Positions 8,050-15,236 are shown, numbered from the stretch's first letter. The stretch: 64,000 nucleotides of DNA from Verrucomicrobium sp. (GCA_017849585.1 JAFIGT010000003.1:62001-126000), one strand, 5' to 3'. The notes: generated by a model not told the origin, from the letters alone. A program made the numbers and translations.

Positions 8050-8287
8050 AGGTGAGGGCTGGAATCGAACCAGCGTGTGCAGCCTTTGCAGGGCTGTGCC
8101 TTAGCCGTCAGTATTCCAAACCTCACGCCCGGTCATGAGTTTTTCCGAGACCAAGACTTTGTTGCGCGTCGGTCACTTATTGATGTTCAATAAGCTTCCT
8201 CCTTGCGCCTCGTCTTGATCTCGGAAAATTCTCAATCCCAAGCATGAGGTTTGGAATACTGACGGCTAACCACTTGGCTACCCCACC
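8050..8287 (-). tRNA. tRNA-Cys(GCA) interrupted in the D loop by an inserted element
   Basis: The minus strand from 8287 reads acceptor GGTGGGG (8287-8281), TA, D stem GCC (8278-8276) and AAGTGGTTA, and then breaks off. The rest resumes at 8103 with TAA, D stem GGC (8100-8098), anticodon stem CAGCC/GGCTG around loop CTGCAAA (anticodon GCA, 8087-8089), variable CACAC, T stem GCTGG/CCAGC around TTCGATT, acceptor CCTCACC and discriminator T at 8050. Removing 163 bp plus one copy of a duplicated TA leaves exactly 73 nt with every stem paired (one G-U). U73 and GCA fit tRNA-Cys. CCA is not encoded. Whether a functional tRNA is made is unknown; it may be a dead copy. Confidence 0.85.
8104..8266. 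mobile_element. 163-bp palindromic MITE with TA target duplication, Tc1/mariner (IS630)-like
   Basis: The ends are perfect 22-bp terminal inverted repeats, 8104-8125 and 8245-8266, starting GCCGTCAGTATTCC. They are flanked by TA at 8102-8103 and TA at 8267-8268, and joining the flanks with one TA restores the tRNA. Inner arms 8136-8157 and 8212-8234 also pair almost fully, and CTTATTGA (8176-8183) pairs with TCAATAAG (8187-8194) around the three-base loop 8184-8186. Position 8185 is the exact centre, so the element is one long imperfect hairpin. There is no open frame, so movement would have to be driven in trans. TA duplication points to the IS630/Tc1/mariner superfamily. Confidence 0.88.
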
Positions 8288-8293
8288 GGAAAA

Positions 8294-8458
8294 TTACTTC
8301 GCTTTGCTTTCGGCCACGCGCTGGGGAGCGGGGGCGGAGAGGTAATTGTAGTCCATGCCAAAGGCGTTATCGCGGATGACGTGGCGGAAGATGTCGAGGG
8401 TGAGGCGTTGGTGGATGGCCTCAAAGCGGGAGCGGATGGTTTTCTTGCGGATTTTCAT
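8294..8458 (-). CDS. Hypothetical 54-residue basic protein
   Basis: ATG at 8458 gives 54 residues, starting MKIRKKTIRSRFEAIHQRL and ending VAESKAK, with TAA at 8296-8294. The first 30 residues are strongly basic and likely helical (IHQRLTLDIFRHVIRD); a tyrosine-containing loop (GMDYNYLSAP) follows. I do not recognise the family. It lies 24 bp downstream of the NIL-domain gene on the same strand and only 6 bp before the tRNA-Cys gene, so it was probably co-transcribed with the NIL gene and perhaps with the tRNA. It could also be a chance frame, but the clean spacing favours a real gene. Confidence 0.5.
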   Translation of the reverse strand: MKIRKKTIRSRFEAIHQRLTLDIFRHVIRDNAFGMDYNYLSAPAPQRVAESKAK

Positions 8459-8482
8459 GACAGCAGGAGGGTGGGGAGAGGA

Positions 8483-8737
8483 TTAGCCTTCGATGACGCT
8501 GAGTTCGATCGGTTCGACGACGACGCCTACGGATTCGAGCCAGTCGACGGCTTCGCCAATGGTGTTGGATTTGCCTTCGACTTCGAGACCGATGATGCCG
8601 AGGTCCGGTTGCATGCAGGAATTGCGGATGTTGAAGATCAGGTCGAATTTGCGGCTGAATTCGTAGACCAGCGGGAGAGGCTGGAACTGAATCGCCGGAT
8701 TGAAGCTAAGCCAGAAGCGACGTTTGATAATGTTCAT
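8483..8737 (-). CDS. Stand-alone NIL-domain protein
   Basis: 84 residues from ATG 8737 (MNIIKRRFWLSF), preceded by AGGAATT. The whole chain is one NIL domain, an ACT-like ferredoxin fold: strand FWLSFNPA, helix VYEFSRKFDLIFNI, strand GIIGLEVEG, helix IGEAVDWLESVGV and last strand VVVEPIE. In MetN the NIL domain binds methionine as an inhibitor of the transporter. Free-standing versions are common near sulfur amino-acid genes. The adjacent tRNA-Cys gene and the palindrome just upstream hint at a sulfur-responsive unit, but ligand and partner are unknown. Confidence 0.82.
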   Translation of the reverse strand: MNIIKRRFWLSFNPAIQFQPLPLVYEFSRKFDLIFNIRNSCMQPDLGIIGLEVEGKSNTIGEAVDWLESVGVVVEPIELSVIEG

Positions 8738-8750
8738 TTGCAATTCCTAT

Positions 8751-8766
8751 TATGTCTATAGACATA
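8751..8766. promoter_or_regulatory. Perfect 16-bp palindrome, likely operator of the NIL-domain gene
   Basis: TATGTCTATAGACATA is fully self-complementary and ends 14 bp upstream of the NIL-domain ATG (8737) in an A+T-rich stretch, where a promoter is expected. A dimeric regulator is the natural binder. The architecture resembles sites of small winged-helix repressors such as the Rrf2 family, but no regulator gene is adjacent and the identity is open. It could also act on the divergent receiver-like gene that starts at 8856. Confidence 0.5.
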
Positions 8767-8855
8767 GATAATTAATTGCGAATGGCAAGAAGAATCTTTG
8801 AAGATCATTCACTTTTTCTGGACAGAAACTCGGGACTCGTACTAGGCTTTTCCCG

Positions 8856-9260
8856 TTGCCATACAGTAAAACTCTGGTCCTGGTAATTGAAGACGACAGC
8901 CACATCTCGCGGCTGGTGCGCAATCATTTTGAAAAGGCCTTCCCGAGCGTCCGGGTTGAAATCGCCGGTTCCCCCGCCAAAGCGCAGATGATCTGCGAGC
9001 GGTTCAAGCCTCATGTAATTATCTGGGACGGTGAACCCAACGAGCGAGGCACGCGTGAAGAATACGCCGCCTGCATTCCCGATCATTTTTGGAAGCGGGT
9101 CATTCCGATTTCCTCCGTGCCGGAAAGCCAGACGCACGCCCAGACCAAGGGCGCGTTACCTGCCTTGCCGAAGCCGCAGGAGTCGTTGAACGCATGGGCG
9201 GCTCAAGTCACTGCGGCAGCGAAGTCCATCCTAGCCCCGCCGAAGCCGGGCAAGCGGTAG
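8856..9260 (+). CDS. Degenerate response-regulator receiver-like protein
   Basis: 134 residues from TTG 8856, the only start that keeps the first strand. TLVLVIEDDSHISRLVRNHFEKAF is a typical receiver beta1-alpha1 with the acidic pair ED-D. The phospho-acceptor region reads PHVIIWDGEPNERG, where W-D aligns with the usual D of beta3. The later T/S and K positions are hard to find and the fold may be shortened. A Pro/Lys-rich tail (PPKPGKR) ends the chain and there is no output domain, so it may be a pseudo-receiver or a single-domain regulator. No histidine kinase is adjacent. Confidence 0.6.
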   Translation: MPYSKTLVLVIEDDSHISRLVRNHFEKAFPSVRVEIAGSPAKAQMICERFKPHVIIWDGEPNERGTREEYAACIPDHFWKRVIPISSVPESQTHAQTKGALPALPKPQESLNAWAAQVTAAAKSILAPPKPGKR

Positions 9261-9304
9261 GACTCTCTGCTAACAGGCTCTAAACCTGTCGTCGCGGCGA
9301 CGCT

Positions 9305-9733
9305 TCAGCCTCTACCCGGATTCCGCTTCGACATCGGCACCATCGTGCGCGCCTTTTGGGTCTTGTCCCAATAGCCCAGCTTCAGGAAGAACTCGTGCAA
9401 ATCCGTGAACGGCATCGCGTACATCGGCACGCCCTGAAAATGCGTTTCCACCGCCTTGACCAACGCGCGACCAATGCCATGCCGTTGCGCCTCGGGCCGC
9501 ACCAGCACCATGTCCACGAATGTCGTGAACACCCCGTCGCTCAACGCGCTCACGTAACCGAGCAACTTCCCCTTCTCATCCCGCGCATGCGCGAGGAACG
9601 TCGTCCCCTGAATCGCATACGTCAGATCGCCATCGCCGTTGTACCAACCTACTGCTGAAAATAAATCGGCCAGCTCCGCCGCCGTGACGTTCTTGTCCGA
9701 GTGAATCGTATAGTTCAGGGTATCGATGCTCAT
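9305..9733 (-). CDS. GNAT family N-acetyltransferase
   Basis: 142 residues. The acetyl-CoA pyrophosphate loop is RPEAQRHGIGRALV (about 80-93), preceded by the beta4 strand TTFVDMVLV, and the family's C-terminal strand and helix MPFTDLHEFFLKLGYWDKTQKARTMV follow. The N-terminal half (ELADLFSAVGWYNGD) is typical of single-domain GNATs acting on small amines or peptides. The substrate cannot be deduced. It is the last gene on this strand before the divergent receiver-like gene; the 44 bp between hold nothing clear. Confidence 0.88.
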   Translation of the reverse strand: MSIDTLNYTIHSDKNVTAAELADLFSAVGWYNGDGDLTYAIQGTTFLAHARDEKGKLLGYVSALSDGVFTTFVDMVLVRPEAQRHGIGRALVKAVETHFQGVPMYAMPFTDLHEFFLKLGYWDKTQKARTMVPMSKRNPGRG

Positions 9734-9777
9734 GTGGTCTCCTCCAGTTGTGGTTGTTTGCGGTATTCAGATCAAAT

Positions 9778-10245
9778 TTAGCGAAAGTCATCTTCCGTCA
9801 GTCCATGACTCTTCAAGAGGGTCAGTAAATACTGGCGACTGTCCTCCGTAAGAGTCGCATCGCCCAGCCACCACATGGCGCGAACACGATGCCCGTGATG
9901 TAAGGCCACTGAAGTAATCAACTTTGATCCCTTGTAAAAATCGAAGGTCGGATTTCCCTGACTTCCACAGCTTATAATCATATTACCGGGATCAATAATT
10001 CGAAGGTTATCTATCAACTCCCTAACAGCATGAGGTTCGTCAACCTCAAACCATATTTTCGGGGTCACTCCAGTTCTCGGAACCATGCCACCCTGGCGTA
10101 CTTCCACGCGCGTTGCATCCGATACCACCCAACGGAAGAAACGCTCGGATGGTCTTGTGGCATAAAACAGGGCAACCCCGGCAATGACGAGAAGTGCCAA
10201 CAGCGAGCCACAACCAATCGCCAATCGGTTCAGCCACTTTTTCAT
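9778..10245 (-). CDS. Hypothetical membrane-anchored protein
   Basis: 155 residues from ATG 10245 (MKKWLNRLAIG). One membrane helix at about 8-29 (IGCGSLLALLVIAGVALFY), positive-inside N-terminus, so the remaining 125 residues are outside the cytoplasm. That domain alternates strands with short helices and ends in a helical SRQYLLTLLKSHGLTEDDF. No family is recognised. It lies 25 bp downstream of the TPR-like membrane protein gene on the same strand, and both have one N-terminal membrane anchor. Confidence 0.65.
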   Translation of the reverse strand: MKKWLNRLAIGCGSLLALLVIAGVALFYATRPSERFFRWVVSDATRVEVRQGGMVPRTGVTPKIWFEVDEPHAVRELIDNLRIIDPGNMIISCGSQGNPTFDFYKGSKLITSVALHHGHRVRAMWWLGDATLTEDSRQYLLTLLKSHGLTEDDFR

Positions 10246-10270
10246 GACTCGCTTTTCTTTCCAGCTGAAG

Positions 10271-10777
10271 CTACGGCTTCGCCTTAGCCGGAGTGGTGGT
10301 TGCAGGAGCCGCCGCAGGCGCGCCATTTCCGTTCACGACGGGCGTCTTCGGTTTGGGCTTCAAGGCGCTCACCGCGTCGCGGTATTTCAGAATCGGAAAG
10401 AGATCATACGCGGTCTGAAAGCTTTTCAGTGCGCCTTCCTTGTCGCCGAGCATCAAGAGGATTTCGCCCTTCTTGTAGTGGCCATCGAAATCGCCCGGAT
10501 TCTTGGCGAGTAATTGATCCGCCATTTCGAGCGCTTTCGTCAAGTCCCCCTTGGCACGAGACGTGCACACACTATTCCAATCCACCGCCGTCCGCTTGGC
10601 CTTCCCCGTCACCGCCAATCCATACGCCAGCGCACACCAGGCCGAGGCGATGACGATGAGCATGAGCACCGCCCCCATCGTCCAATACGTCAATTTCCGG
10701 GTGTCGATCTGTTGCGCTTCCGCCCGCTCGGCAATGACTTTGAGATAATGCAGCGGATCGTTCGATGATGAGTCCAT
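10271..10777 (-). CDS. Membrane protein with TPR-like repeats
   Basis: 168 residues from ATG 10777 (MDSSSNDPLHYL). An N-terminal coiled helix (VIAERAEAQQIDTRKLTYW) precedes one membrane segment at about 32-54. Two degenerate TPR units follow at about 70-140: AKGDLTKALEMADQLLAKNPGDFDGHYKKGEILLMLGDKEGALKSFQTAYDLFP. The C-terminus is Pro/Ala/Thr-rich and disordered. TPRs mediate protein contacts; the partner may be the next gene product. Upstream in-frame codons back to 10966 lack likeness and are not included. Confidence 0.7.
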   Translation of the reverse strand: MDSSSNDPLHYLKVIAERAEAQQIDTRKLTYWTMGAVLMLIVIASAWCALAYGLAVTGKAKRTAVDWNSVCTSRAKGDLTKALEMADQLLAKNPGDFDGHYKKGEILLMLGDKEGALKSFQTAYDLFPILKYRDAVSALKPKPKTPVVNGNGAPAAAPATTTPAKAKP

Positions 10778-10965
10778 AAAAGTTCTTTCGTCCCTTTCAA
10801 ATTGGTTTACCTGAAATTCTCCAGATTCATTTCCCACCGGAAAACGAATCCCTCCCTGTCCTTGACTGAACTCCGTGATTTTTCTCCCAATCTGGCCGTT
10901 GGCAATCCTGATTACAAAAAAACTTCGCCACCGGAAAATCCGATGACGAAGTCCTTTTGATTCCA

Positions 10966-10995
10966 CTTCGTCCCAGGGGTCAGTCTGGGGCGAAG
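10966..10995 (-). terminator. Possible hairpin downstream of the hsp20 pair
   Basis: CTTCGTCCCAG (10966-10976) pairs with CTGGGGCGAAG (10985-10995) over 11 positions with one G-U, loop of 8. It sits 25 bp past the last hsp20 stop. There is no T-run on the minus strand, so intrinsic termination is uncertain; it may protect the 3' end instead. Confidence 0.3.
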
Positions 10996-11019
10996 CGTCG
11001 CCGTACTCCGCGGGGGGAG

Positions 11020-11394
11020 TTACGAGCTGATCTCGATCCGGCGGGGCTTGACCGCCTCGGCCTTGGGCAGCATGACCGTGAGGATGCCGTTCGTGAGGTG
11101 AGCCTTCAGCGCATCGCGGTTCACGCGATGGTCGAGGCGCAACACGAGGCGGTAATCCACCGCTGGAATTTCCTCATGGAGGAGTTTCCAGTTGTCAGGC
11201 TGCTTCCAGGTCCGTTTGCCGGTGATGACGAGGTCATCGCCATCAATCACCGTTTCGACCGCGCTGCGGTCCACGCCGGGTATTCGCGCGGTAATCACGA
11301 ATTCCTCGGGTGTCTCGGCGATGTCATAGACCGGCTGTTGGGTCGGGACTGGCGTTTCGACGACTTCAGTGGAGGGAGTCTTTTCCGTATTCAT
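11020..11394 (-). CDS. Hsp20 family small heat-shock protein
   Basis: 124 residues with an alpha-crystallin domain at about 22-120. Landmarks are VYDIAETPEEFVITARIPGVDRSAV, the central strands DDLVITGKR, and the NGILTVMLPKAE motif near the end. The C-terminal IxI-like element is RRIEIS. The N-terminal arm is short and Pro/Thr-rich. Small heat-shock proteins bind unfolding clients without ATP. Second of two hsp20 genes on this strand, separated by 31 bp; the two are unequal in sequence, so hetero-oligomers are possible. Confidence 0.93.
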   Translation of the reverse strand: MNTEKTPSTEVVETPVPTQQPVYDIAETPEEFVITARIPGVDRSAVETVIDGDDLVITGKRTWKQPDNWKLLHEEIPAVDYRLVLRLDHRVNRDALKAHLTNGILTVMLPKAEAVKPRRIEISS

Positions 11395-11425
11395 GGTTGT
11401 GTTCTCCTTTCGTGGAATGGTCCGG

Positions 11426-11875
11426 TTATTTCACGTCGATGGCGATTTGCCGCGGCTTGGTTTCCGGCCGCTTCGGCAAGGTCACCGTGAGGACGCCGTT
11501 CGTGTACTCGGCCTTGATGGCCGTGGCATCGACTTCATCCGGCAGCGGTACCGTGCGGGTGAACCGGGCCTCGGAGCTTTCCTCCAATTTCTTGCTCTTG
11601 TCTTCGCGATGGCTGTGGCCGCTCAGGATGAGCGATCCATCGACGACTTCGAGTGTGAGGTCTTTCTTGTCGAATCCCGGTATCTCGGCGCGGAGAACAT
11701 AGCGGTCCTCTTCGCGGTAGAGATTGATCGGGCAGGGCGTGCTCCAGATCGGGGAAGTCGCGCCACGAAATACGGGGAAAGTATGGCCGAAGAAGCGGTC
11801 CATCTCCTCGCGGAAATCGGCGAGACTATCGATCGGGTCCATCAGCAGACTGGGATTATAACGTATCAGTTTCAT
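11426..11875 (-). CDS. Hsp20 family small heat-shock protein
   Basis: 149 residues. N-terminal arm with PIDSLADFREEMDRFFG, as in class A bacterial Hsp20. The alpha-crystallin domain at about 48-142 has VLRAEIPGFDKKDLTLEV, DGSLILSGHSH and the signature NGVLTVTLPKR. The C-terminal IAIDVK supplies an IxI-type anchor. A good ribosome site (AAGGAG, 11883-11888 on the minus strand) precedes ATG 11875. It is the first gene of the pair, and a sigma-54-like promoter lies 42 bp upstream. Confidence 0.95.
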   Translation of the reverse strand: MKLIRYNPSLLMDPIDSLADFREEMDRFFGHTFPVFRGATSPIWSTPCPINLYREEDRYVLRAEIPGFDKKDLTLEVVDGSLILSGHSHREDKSKKLEESSEARFTRTVPLPDEVDATAIKAEYTNGVLTVTLPKRPETKPRQIAIDVK

Positions 11876-11916
11876 AGGTAGTCTCCTTTGTTTGGGTTTC
11901 TGTCTACCTTTACTAC

Positions 11917-11932
11917 TGCATAGCGAATGCCA
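11917..11932 (-). promoter_or_regulatory. Sigma-54-like promoter for the hsp20 operon
   Basis: The minus strand reads TGGCATTCGCTATGCA: GG, then ten bases, then GC, matching the -24/-12 spacing of RpoN promoters (TGGCAC-N5-TTGCA) with three mismatches. A start point about 12 nt downstream would leave a leader of roughly 30 nt with the AAGGAG site. Neither RpoN nor an enhancer-binding protein is in the window, so this is suggestive only. Confidence 0.4.
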
Positions 11933-12070
11933 AGGAGCCGAATTTCGGGATGATATCTGATTATCAATTAGTTACGAAAATAGTCTCATAAAATAAGAGA
12001 GACATAATGACTCTATCTGAAAGCGCGGGGCTTGACTGGAGAGTAATTTTGACGCATTGCTTGATGTGTG

Positions 12071-12868
12071 CTAGGCCGCGCCATTCCACTGTCGTTTGCG
12101 GTATTCCTTGGGCGAAAGTTGGGTGATTTTTTTGAACTGCGCGCAGAACGCGGCCGCTGTGGGAAAACCGCATCGACTGGAAACACTTTTGACCGGGTCA
12201 TTCGTGCTCGCGAGCAACTCGCGCGCGGCCTGAATCCGGCGCCGAATCAGCGCTTGATGCGGAGAAAGTCCGAGCTCCTCCTTGAAACGATCATGCAGAT
12301 GCGGCACCGACCATTCCGCCGCTTTCGCGAGTTCTTTCAAGCGCAGCGGCTCGGCATAATGCTGCTCGAGGTATTGCATCGCCCGTTGCAATTCACTGGG
12401 CAGGCCGCGTTGTGATTGGCCGCGGCGATAAAGCTCCGCTTGAAATTGCAACCGGCTCACGATGTAGCGTAGCAACATCAGTGAATCGAATTGATCGTCC
12501 GCATGAAGCCGCACCACCTGCCGGGTGAAGCGCCGCACCTCGTCGATTTCATCCCAATGCGTAATTCGGGTCACCGTCCGCTTGCTGAATTCATCGCCCT
12601 GAAAACGCACCGCAAGGCAATGATACGGATTTGTAAACTCGCTGCGACCGATGGTGTAATCGCCCGGCATATGCCAAAGTAGATCGCCCGGATTCACCTC
12701 CACCCATTGTCCATCGCACTCGACCCAACCACGGCCACCTGTCATCAATTCAAAGCATTGCGTTCCCTCGGGGACCGGGTTTGGAACTGGATTGCAGCCC
12801 TCGCGCTGATGATAATGAGAGACTGCGAGTAACTTGGATTTAATGGGGGTCGGTTCGTTTTTCGCCAT
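12071..12868 (-). CDS. AraC family transcriptional regulator
   Basis: 265 residues from ATG 12868 (MAKNEPTPIKSK). A cupin-type sensor at about 15-145 (CFELMTGGRGWVECDGQWVEVNPGDLLWHMPGD) precedes the double helix-turn-helix at about 165-262: LRLKELAKAAEWSVPHLHDRFKEELGLSPHQALIRRRIQAARELLAS, then VSSRCGFPTAAAFCAQFKKITQLSPKEYRKR. It is transcribed away from the oxidoreductase/isomerase pair with about 120 bp between starts, so it most likely regulates that pair in response to a sugar or its breakdown product. An in-frame ATG at 12937 would add 23 weakly conserved residues. Confidence 0.92.
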   Translation of the reverse strand: MAKNEPTPIKSKLLAVSHYHQREGCNPVPNPVPEGTQCFELMTGGRGWVECDGQWVEVNPGDLLWHMPGDYTIGRSEFTNPYHCLAVRFQGDEFSKRTVTRITHWDEIDEVRRFTRQVVRLHADDQFDSLMLLRYIVSRLQFQAELYRRGQSQRGLPSELQRAMQYLEQHYAEPLRLKELAKAAEWSVPHLHDRFKEELGLSPHQALIRRRIQAARELLASTNDPVKSVSSRCGFPTAAAFCAQFKKITQLSPKEYRKRQWNGAA

Positions 12869-12990
12869 GGAAAAATCGGAATTACAGCAATCCGAAGTTT
12901 CGGTAACAAATCCTAGCTTTTTACTACTTTTGCGCATTGAAGATTTTTCCCTGTAGGTGTTTAGTCCATTTAACCCTATTTTTTATAAAA

Positions 12991-14058
12991 ATGAAAACAT
13001 TATCCACGGTTCGCTTTGGAATTATTGGTGCCGGTCAAATCTCTGGTTACGCCGCCGATTCGATCCTTCGCCACCCCCACGCCAAGCTGATCGCCGCGCA
13101 AGATCTGAACCCGGAACGCCTGCAAGCGTTGAAGGACAAATACAAACTTCCGGTCACCTACGCGACCGCGAAGGAGCTCTTCGCCGATGCGAATATCGAC
13201 GCCGTGTATATCGCCACGCCGAATAAATTCCACGTCCCGCTCGCCAAGCTGGCGCTCGAAGCCGGCAAGCATGTGATTCTGGAAAAGCCGTTCGCGATGA
13301 ATGCGCAGGAAGCCGAGGAAGCGATCGCCCTTGCGAAAAAGGTTGGCTGCGTGCTCACGCTCGGCATGAACCAACGCTTCGATGTGAACTCGCAGCAAAT
13401 CAAGAGCCTCGTGGAGCAGGGCGTCTTCGGCGAGATCTACCACGCCAAGGCTTACTGGATGCGCCGCGCGGGCATTCCGAAACTCGGCACATGGTTCGGC
13501 AACATGGAACTGGCGGGTGGCGGATCGCTCTACGACATCGGCGTGCACATGCTCGATCTTTGCCTCTACACCATCAACAATTACGAACCCGTTTCCGTGG
13601 TCGGCGCGACCTACACCAAGTTCGGCCATCGCGGTCTCGGCGAAGGCGGCTGGGGCATGTCCGAACGCTCGGACATCAAGTTCGATGTGGACGATTTCGC
13701 CTCGGCCTTCATCCGTTTCGCCAATGGCGCGACGGTGACGCTCGACACCACGTGGGCCTGTCACACCGCTTTGGGCAACAAGGACAACGTGGAAATCTTC
13801 GGCACGGAAGGCGGCGCAACGCTCCGTCCCGCCCGTATCTTCCGCTCGGGAAAAACGCCGGAAGCCTCCTACGAGATCGTCGACCAGGTCAAGGCTCCCC
13901 TCGCTTTCCCGCATCAGGATCGATTCCACAACTTCATCAACTACCTGCGTGGCGAGGAAAAACTCTGCACCGAGATTTCCCAGGGGCTCGTTGTTCAGAA
14001 GATCCTCGACGGCATCGCGGAATCGGCCCGCACCGGCAAGGAAGTACGCCTCGCCTAA
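12991..14058 (+). CDS. Gfo/Idh/MocA family oxidoreductase
   Basis: 355 residues from ATG 12991. The Rossmann loop is FGIIGAGQISGY (about 9-20), and AVYIATPNKFHVPLAKLALEAGKHVILEKPFA carries the EKP motif with the catalytic lysine. The GGGSLYDIGVHMLDL segment is the usual GGGxxxDxGxHxxD element of the substrate side. Members use NAD(P) to oxidise or reduce sugars, inositols and derivatives. The gene is followed 37 bp later by a sugar isomerase-like gene and lies opposite an AraC regulator; together they look like a small sugar catabolic unit of unknown substrate. Start lacks a clear Shine-Dalgarno. Confidence 0.93.
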   Translation: MKTLSTVRFGIIGAGQISGYAADSILRHPHAKLIAAQDLNPERLQALKDKYKLPVTYATAKELFADANIDAVYIATPNKFHVPLAKLALEAGKHVILEKPFAMNAQEAEEAIALAKKVGCVLTLGMNQRFDVNSQQIKSLVEQGVFGEIYHAKAYWMRRAGIPKLGTWFGNMELAGGGSLYDIGVHMLDLCLYTINNYEPVSVVGATYTKFGHRGLGEGGWGMSERSDIKFDVDDFASAFIRFANGATVTLDTTWACHTALGNKDNVEIFGTEGGATLRPARIFRSGKTPEASYEIVDQVKAPLAFPHQDRFHNFINYLRGEEKLCTEISQGLVVQKILDGIAESARTGKEVRLA

Positions 14059-14095
14059 CCCTTTCAACCATCCAATCCCCAACCTTAATTCATCT

Positions 14096-14839
14096 ATGAG
14101 CAAAGCCCTCGACTTCGGTGTGCAAAGCTGGTGTTTCCGCGAAACCAAAACCAATGCGGAACTGGTCAAAAAAGTCCGTGAAATCGGTCTCGATAAAGTG
14201 GAACTGTGCGGCGTCCACGCCAAATTTCATGAACCTTCCACCTGGAAGGAAGTCGCGAAGACCTATAGCGACGCTGGCGTGAAAATCATTTCCATCGGTG
14301 TGGAAACGCTGGTGGGCGATCCCAAGGAGCGCGACCTGTTCGAATTTGTCTCGCTCGTCGGCGCGAAGCACATCTCGGTGCATTTCAAGGTCGACTCCTT
14401 CCCCAAGGCGGTCGAGCAGGCCCGCAAGCTGTCCGATGAGTACGGCGTGCGCGTCGGCATTCATTGCCATGGCGGTTACATGTTCGGTGGCCAGCCCGAT
14501 GTGCTGGATCACTTGATCAAGATCGGCGCGCCACAAATCGGCATCAATATCGACACCGCTTGGTGCATGCAGATCGGGCCGAACCTCGGTAAGCCGGTGG
14601 AATGGGTCAAACGTTTCGCGGGCCACATCTACGGGCTGCACTACAAGGATTTCACCTTCGATCGCAACGGCCAATGGCACGACACCATCGTGGGCGAAGG
14701 CAATCTCGACCTGCCCGCCTTCGTGAAGGCACTCGATGAGGCCAACTTCGACGGCATGGCTGTCATCGAGTACGAGGCCGATCCGCAGAACCCGACTCCC
14801 GCGCTCAAGCGCTGCGTCGAAGCCATGCGCAAACAATAA
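14096..14839 (+). CDS. Sugar phosphate isomerase/epimerase-like TIM barrel protein
   Basis: 247 residues from ATG 14096 (MSKALDFGVQSWCF). A xylose-isomerase-like barrel: FGVQSWCFRE (beta1), VELCGVH (beta2), IHCHGGYMF (beta5, metal-site region), GINIDTAWCMQIG (beta6) and YGLHYKDFTF (beta7), with VIEYEADP at the end. His, Asp and Glu at these strand ends match the metal ligands of the family. Probably works with the Gfo/Idh/MocA enzyme upstream; such pairs convert keto-sugars or inositol-type compounds. Confidence 0.88.
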   Translation: MSKALDFGVQSWCFRETKTNAELVKKVREIGLDKVELCGVHAKFHEPSTWKEVAKTYSDAGVKIISIGVETLVGDPKERDLFEFVSLVGAKHISVHFKVDSFPKAVEQARKLSDEYGVRVGIHCHGGYMFGGQPDVLDHLIKIGAPQIGINIDTAWCMQIGPNLGKPVEWVKRFAGHIYGLHYKDFTFDRNGQWHDTIVGEGNLDLPAFVKALDEANFDGMAVIEYEADPQNPTPALKRCVEAMRKQ

Positions 14840-15236
14840 GCCGGTCGCCGGCTCGTCGAGTAAGAGTTACTGACGGGCAGGTGAACGAAAGAGCGATCTC
14901 ATTTCCCGGTTTCCTTTTGCGGGGACTGTCCGGGAAAGTGGGATCGCTCCGAGCGGTACCGTGTCCGGATAGCGATTGATTTTCCGACGGCAGTGCTTGG
15001 CAAAAGGGGACAGGAACTTCCGAGGAGTGCGAGCGGCTAATACGAGAACAGGTAAGTCCATGCCTGCTATTTAGGAGCAGTTTTTCGTGGAAGCGTTAGG
15101 CTTGGGCATGCTGTGTGTGCTTTTTTTGCCTTTCTCGTTGTGAAGGGAGCCGGATTCCATTATAAGATTTTCAGCTTGGGCGGAGGCGGATTGACGCTTG
15201 AGGTCATTTTTAATGAGCTTAAGTTAAGAGGGAAAT
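14840..15236. other. Intergenic region with hairpin and repeat-like motifs
   Basis: No gene is supported. It holds the hairpin listed at 14891-14949, a GGGGACAGG motif at 15006-15014 like those near 6.6-6.9 kb, and the leader of the PEP-CTERM gene with GAGGG about 6 bp before its ATG. The remainder shows nothing I can name. Confidence 0.6.
14891..14949. repeat. Palindromic hairpin after the sugar isomerase gene
   Basis: GAGCGATC (14891-14898) pairs with GATCGCTC (14942-14949), and TTTCCCGG (14902-14909) pairs with CCGGGAAA (14930-14937), separated by a short asymmetric bulge. The loop is about 20 nt. It may terminate the operon ending at 14839, though there is no T-run, or be a remnant of a small mobile palindrome. 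Confidence 0.6.

Noticed and set aside
8104-8266. Group I intron in tRNA-Cys
   Set aside because: The break is in the D loop, not the anticodon loop; the insert is only 163 bp and palindromic with a TA duplication, which fits a transposon and not an intron.
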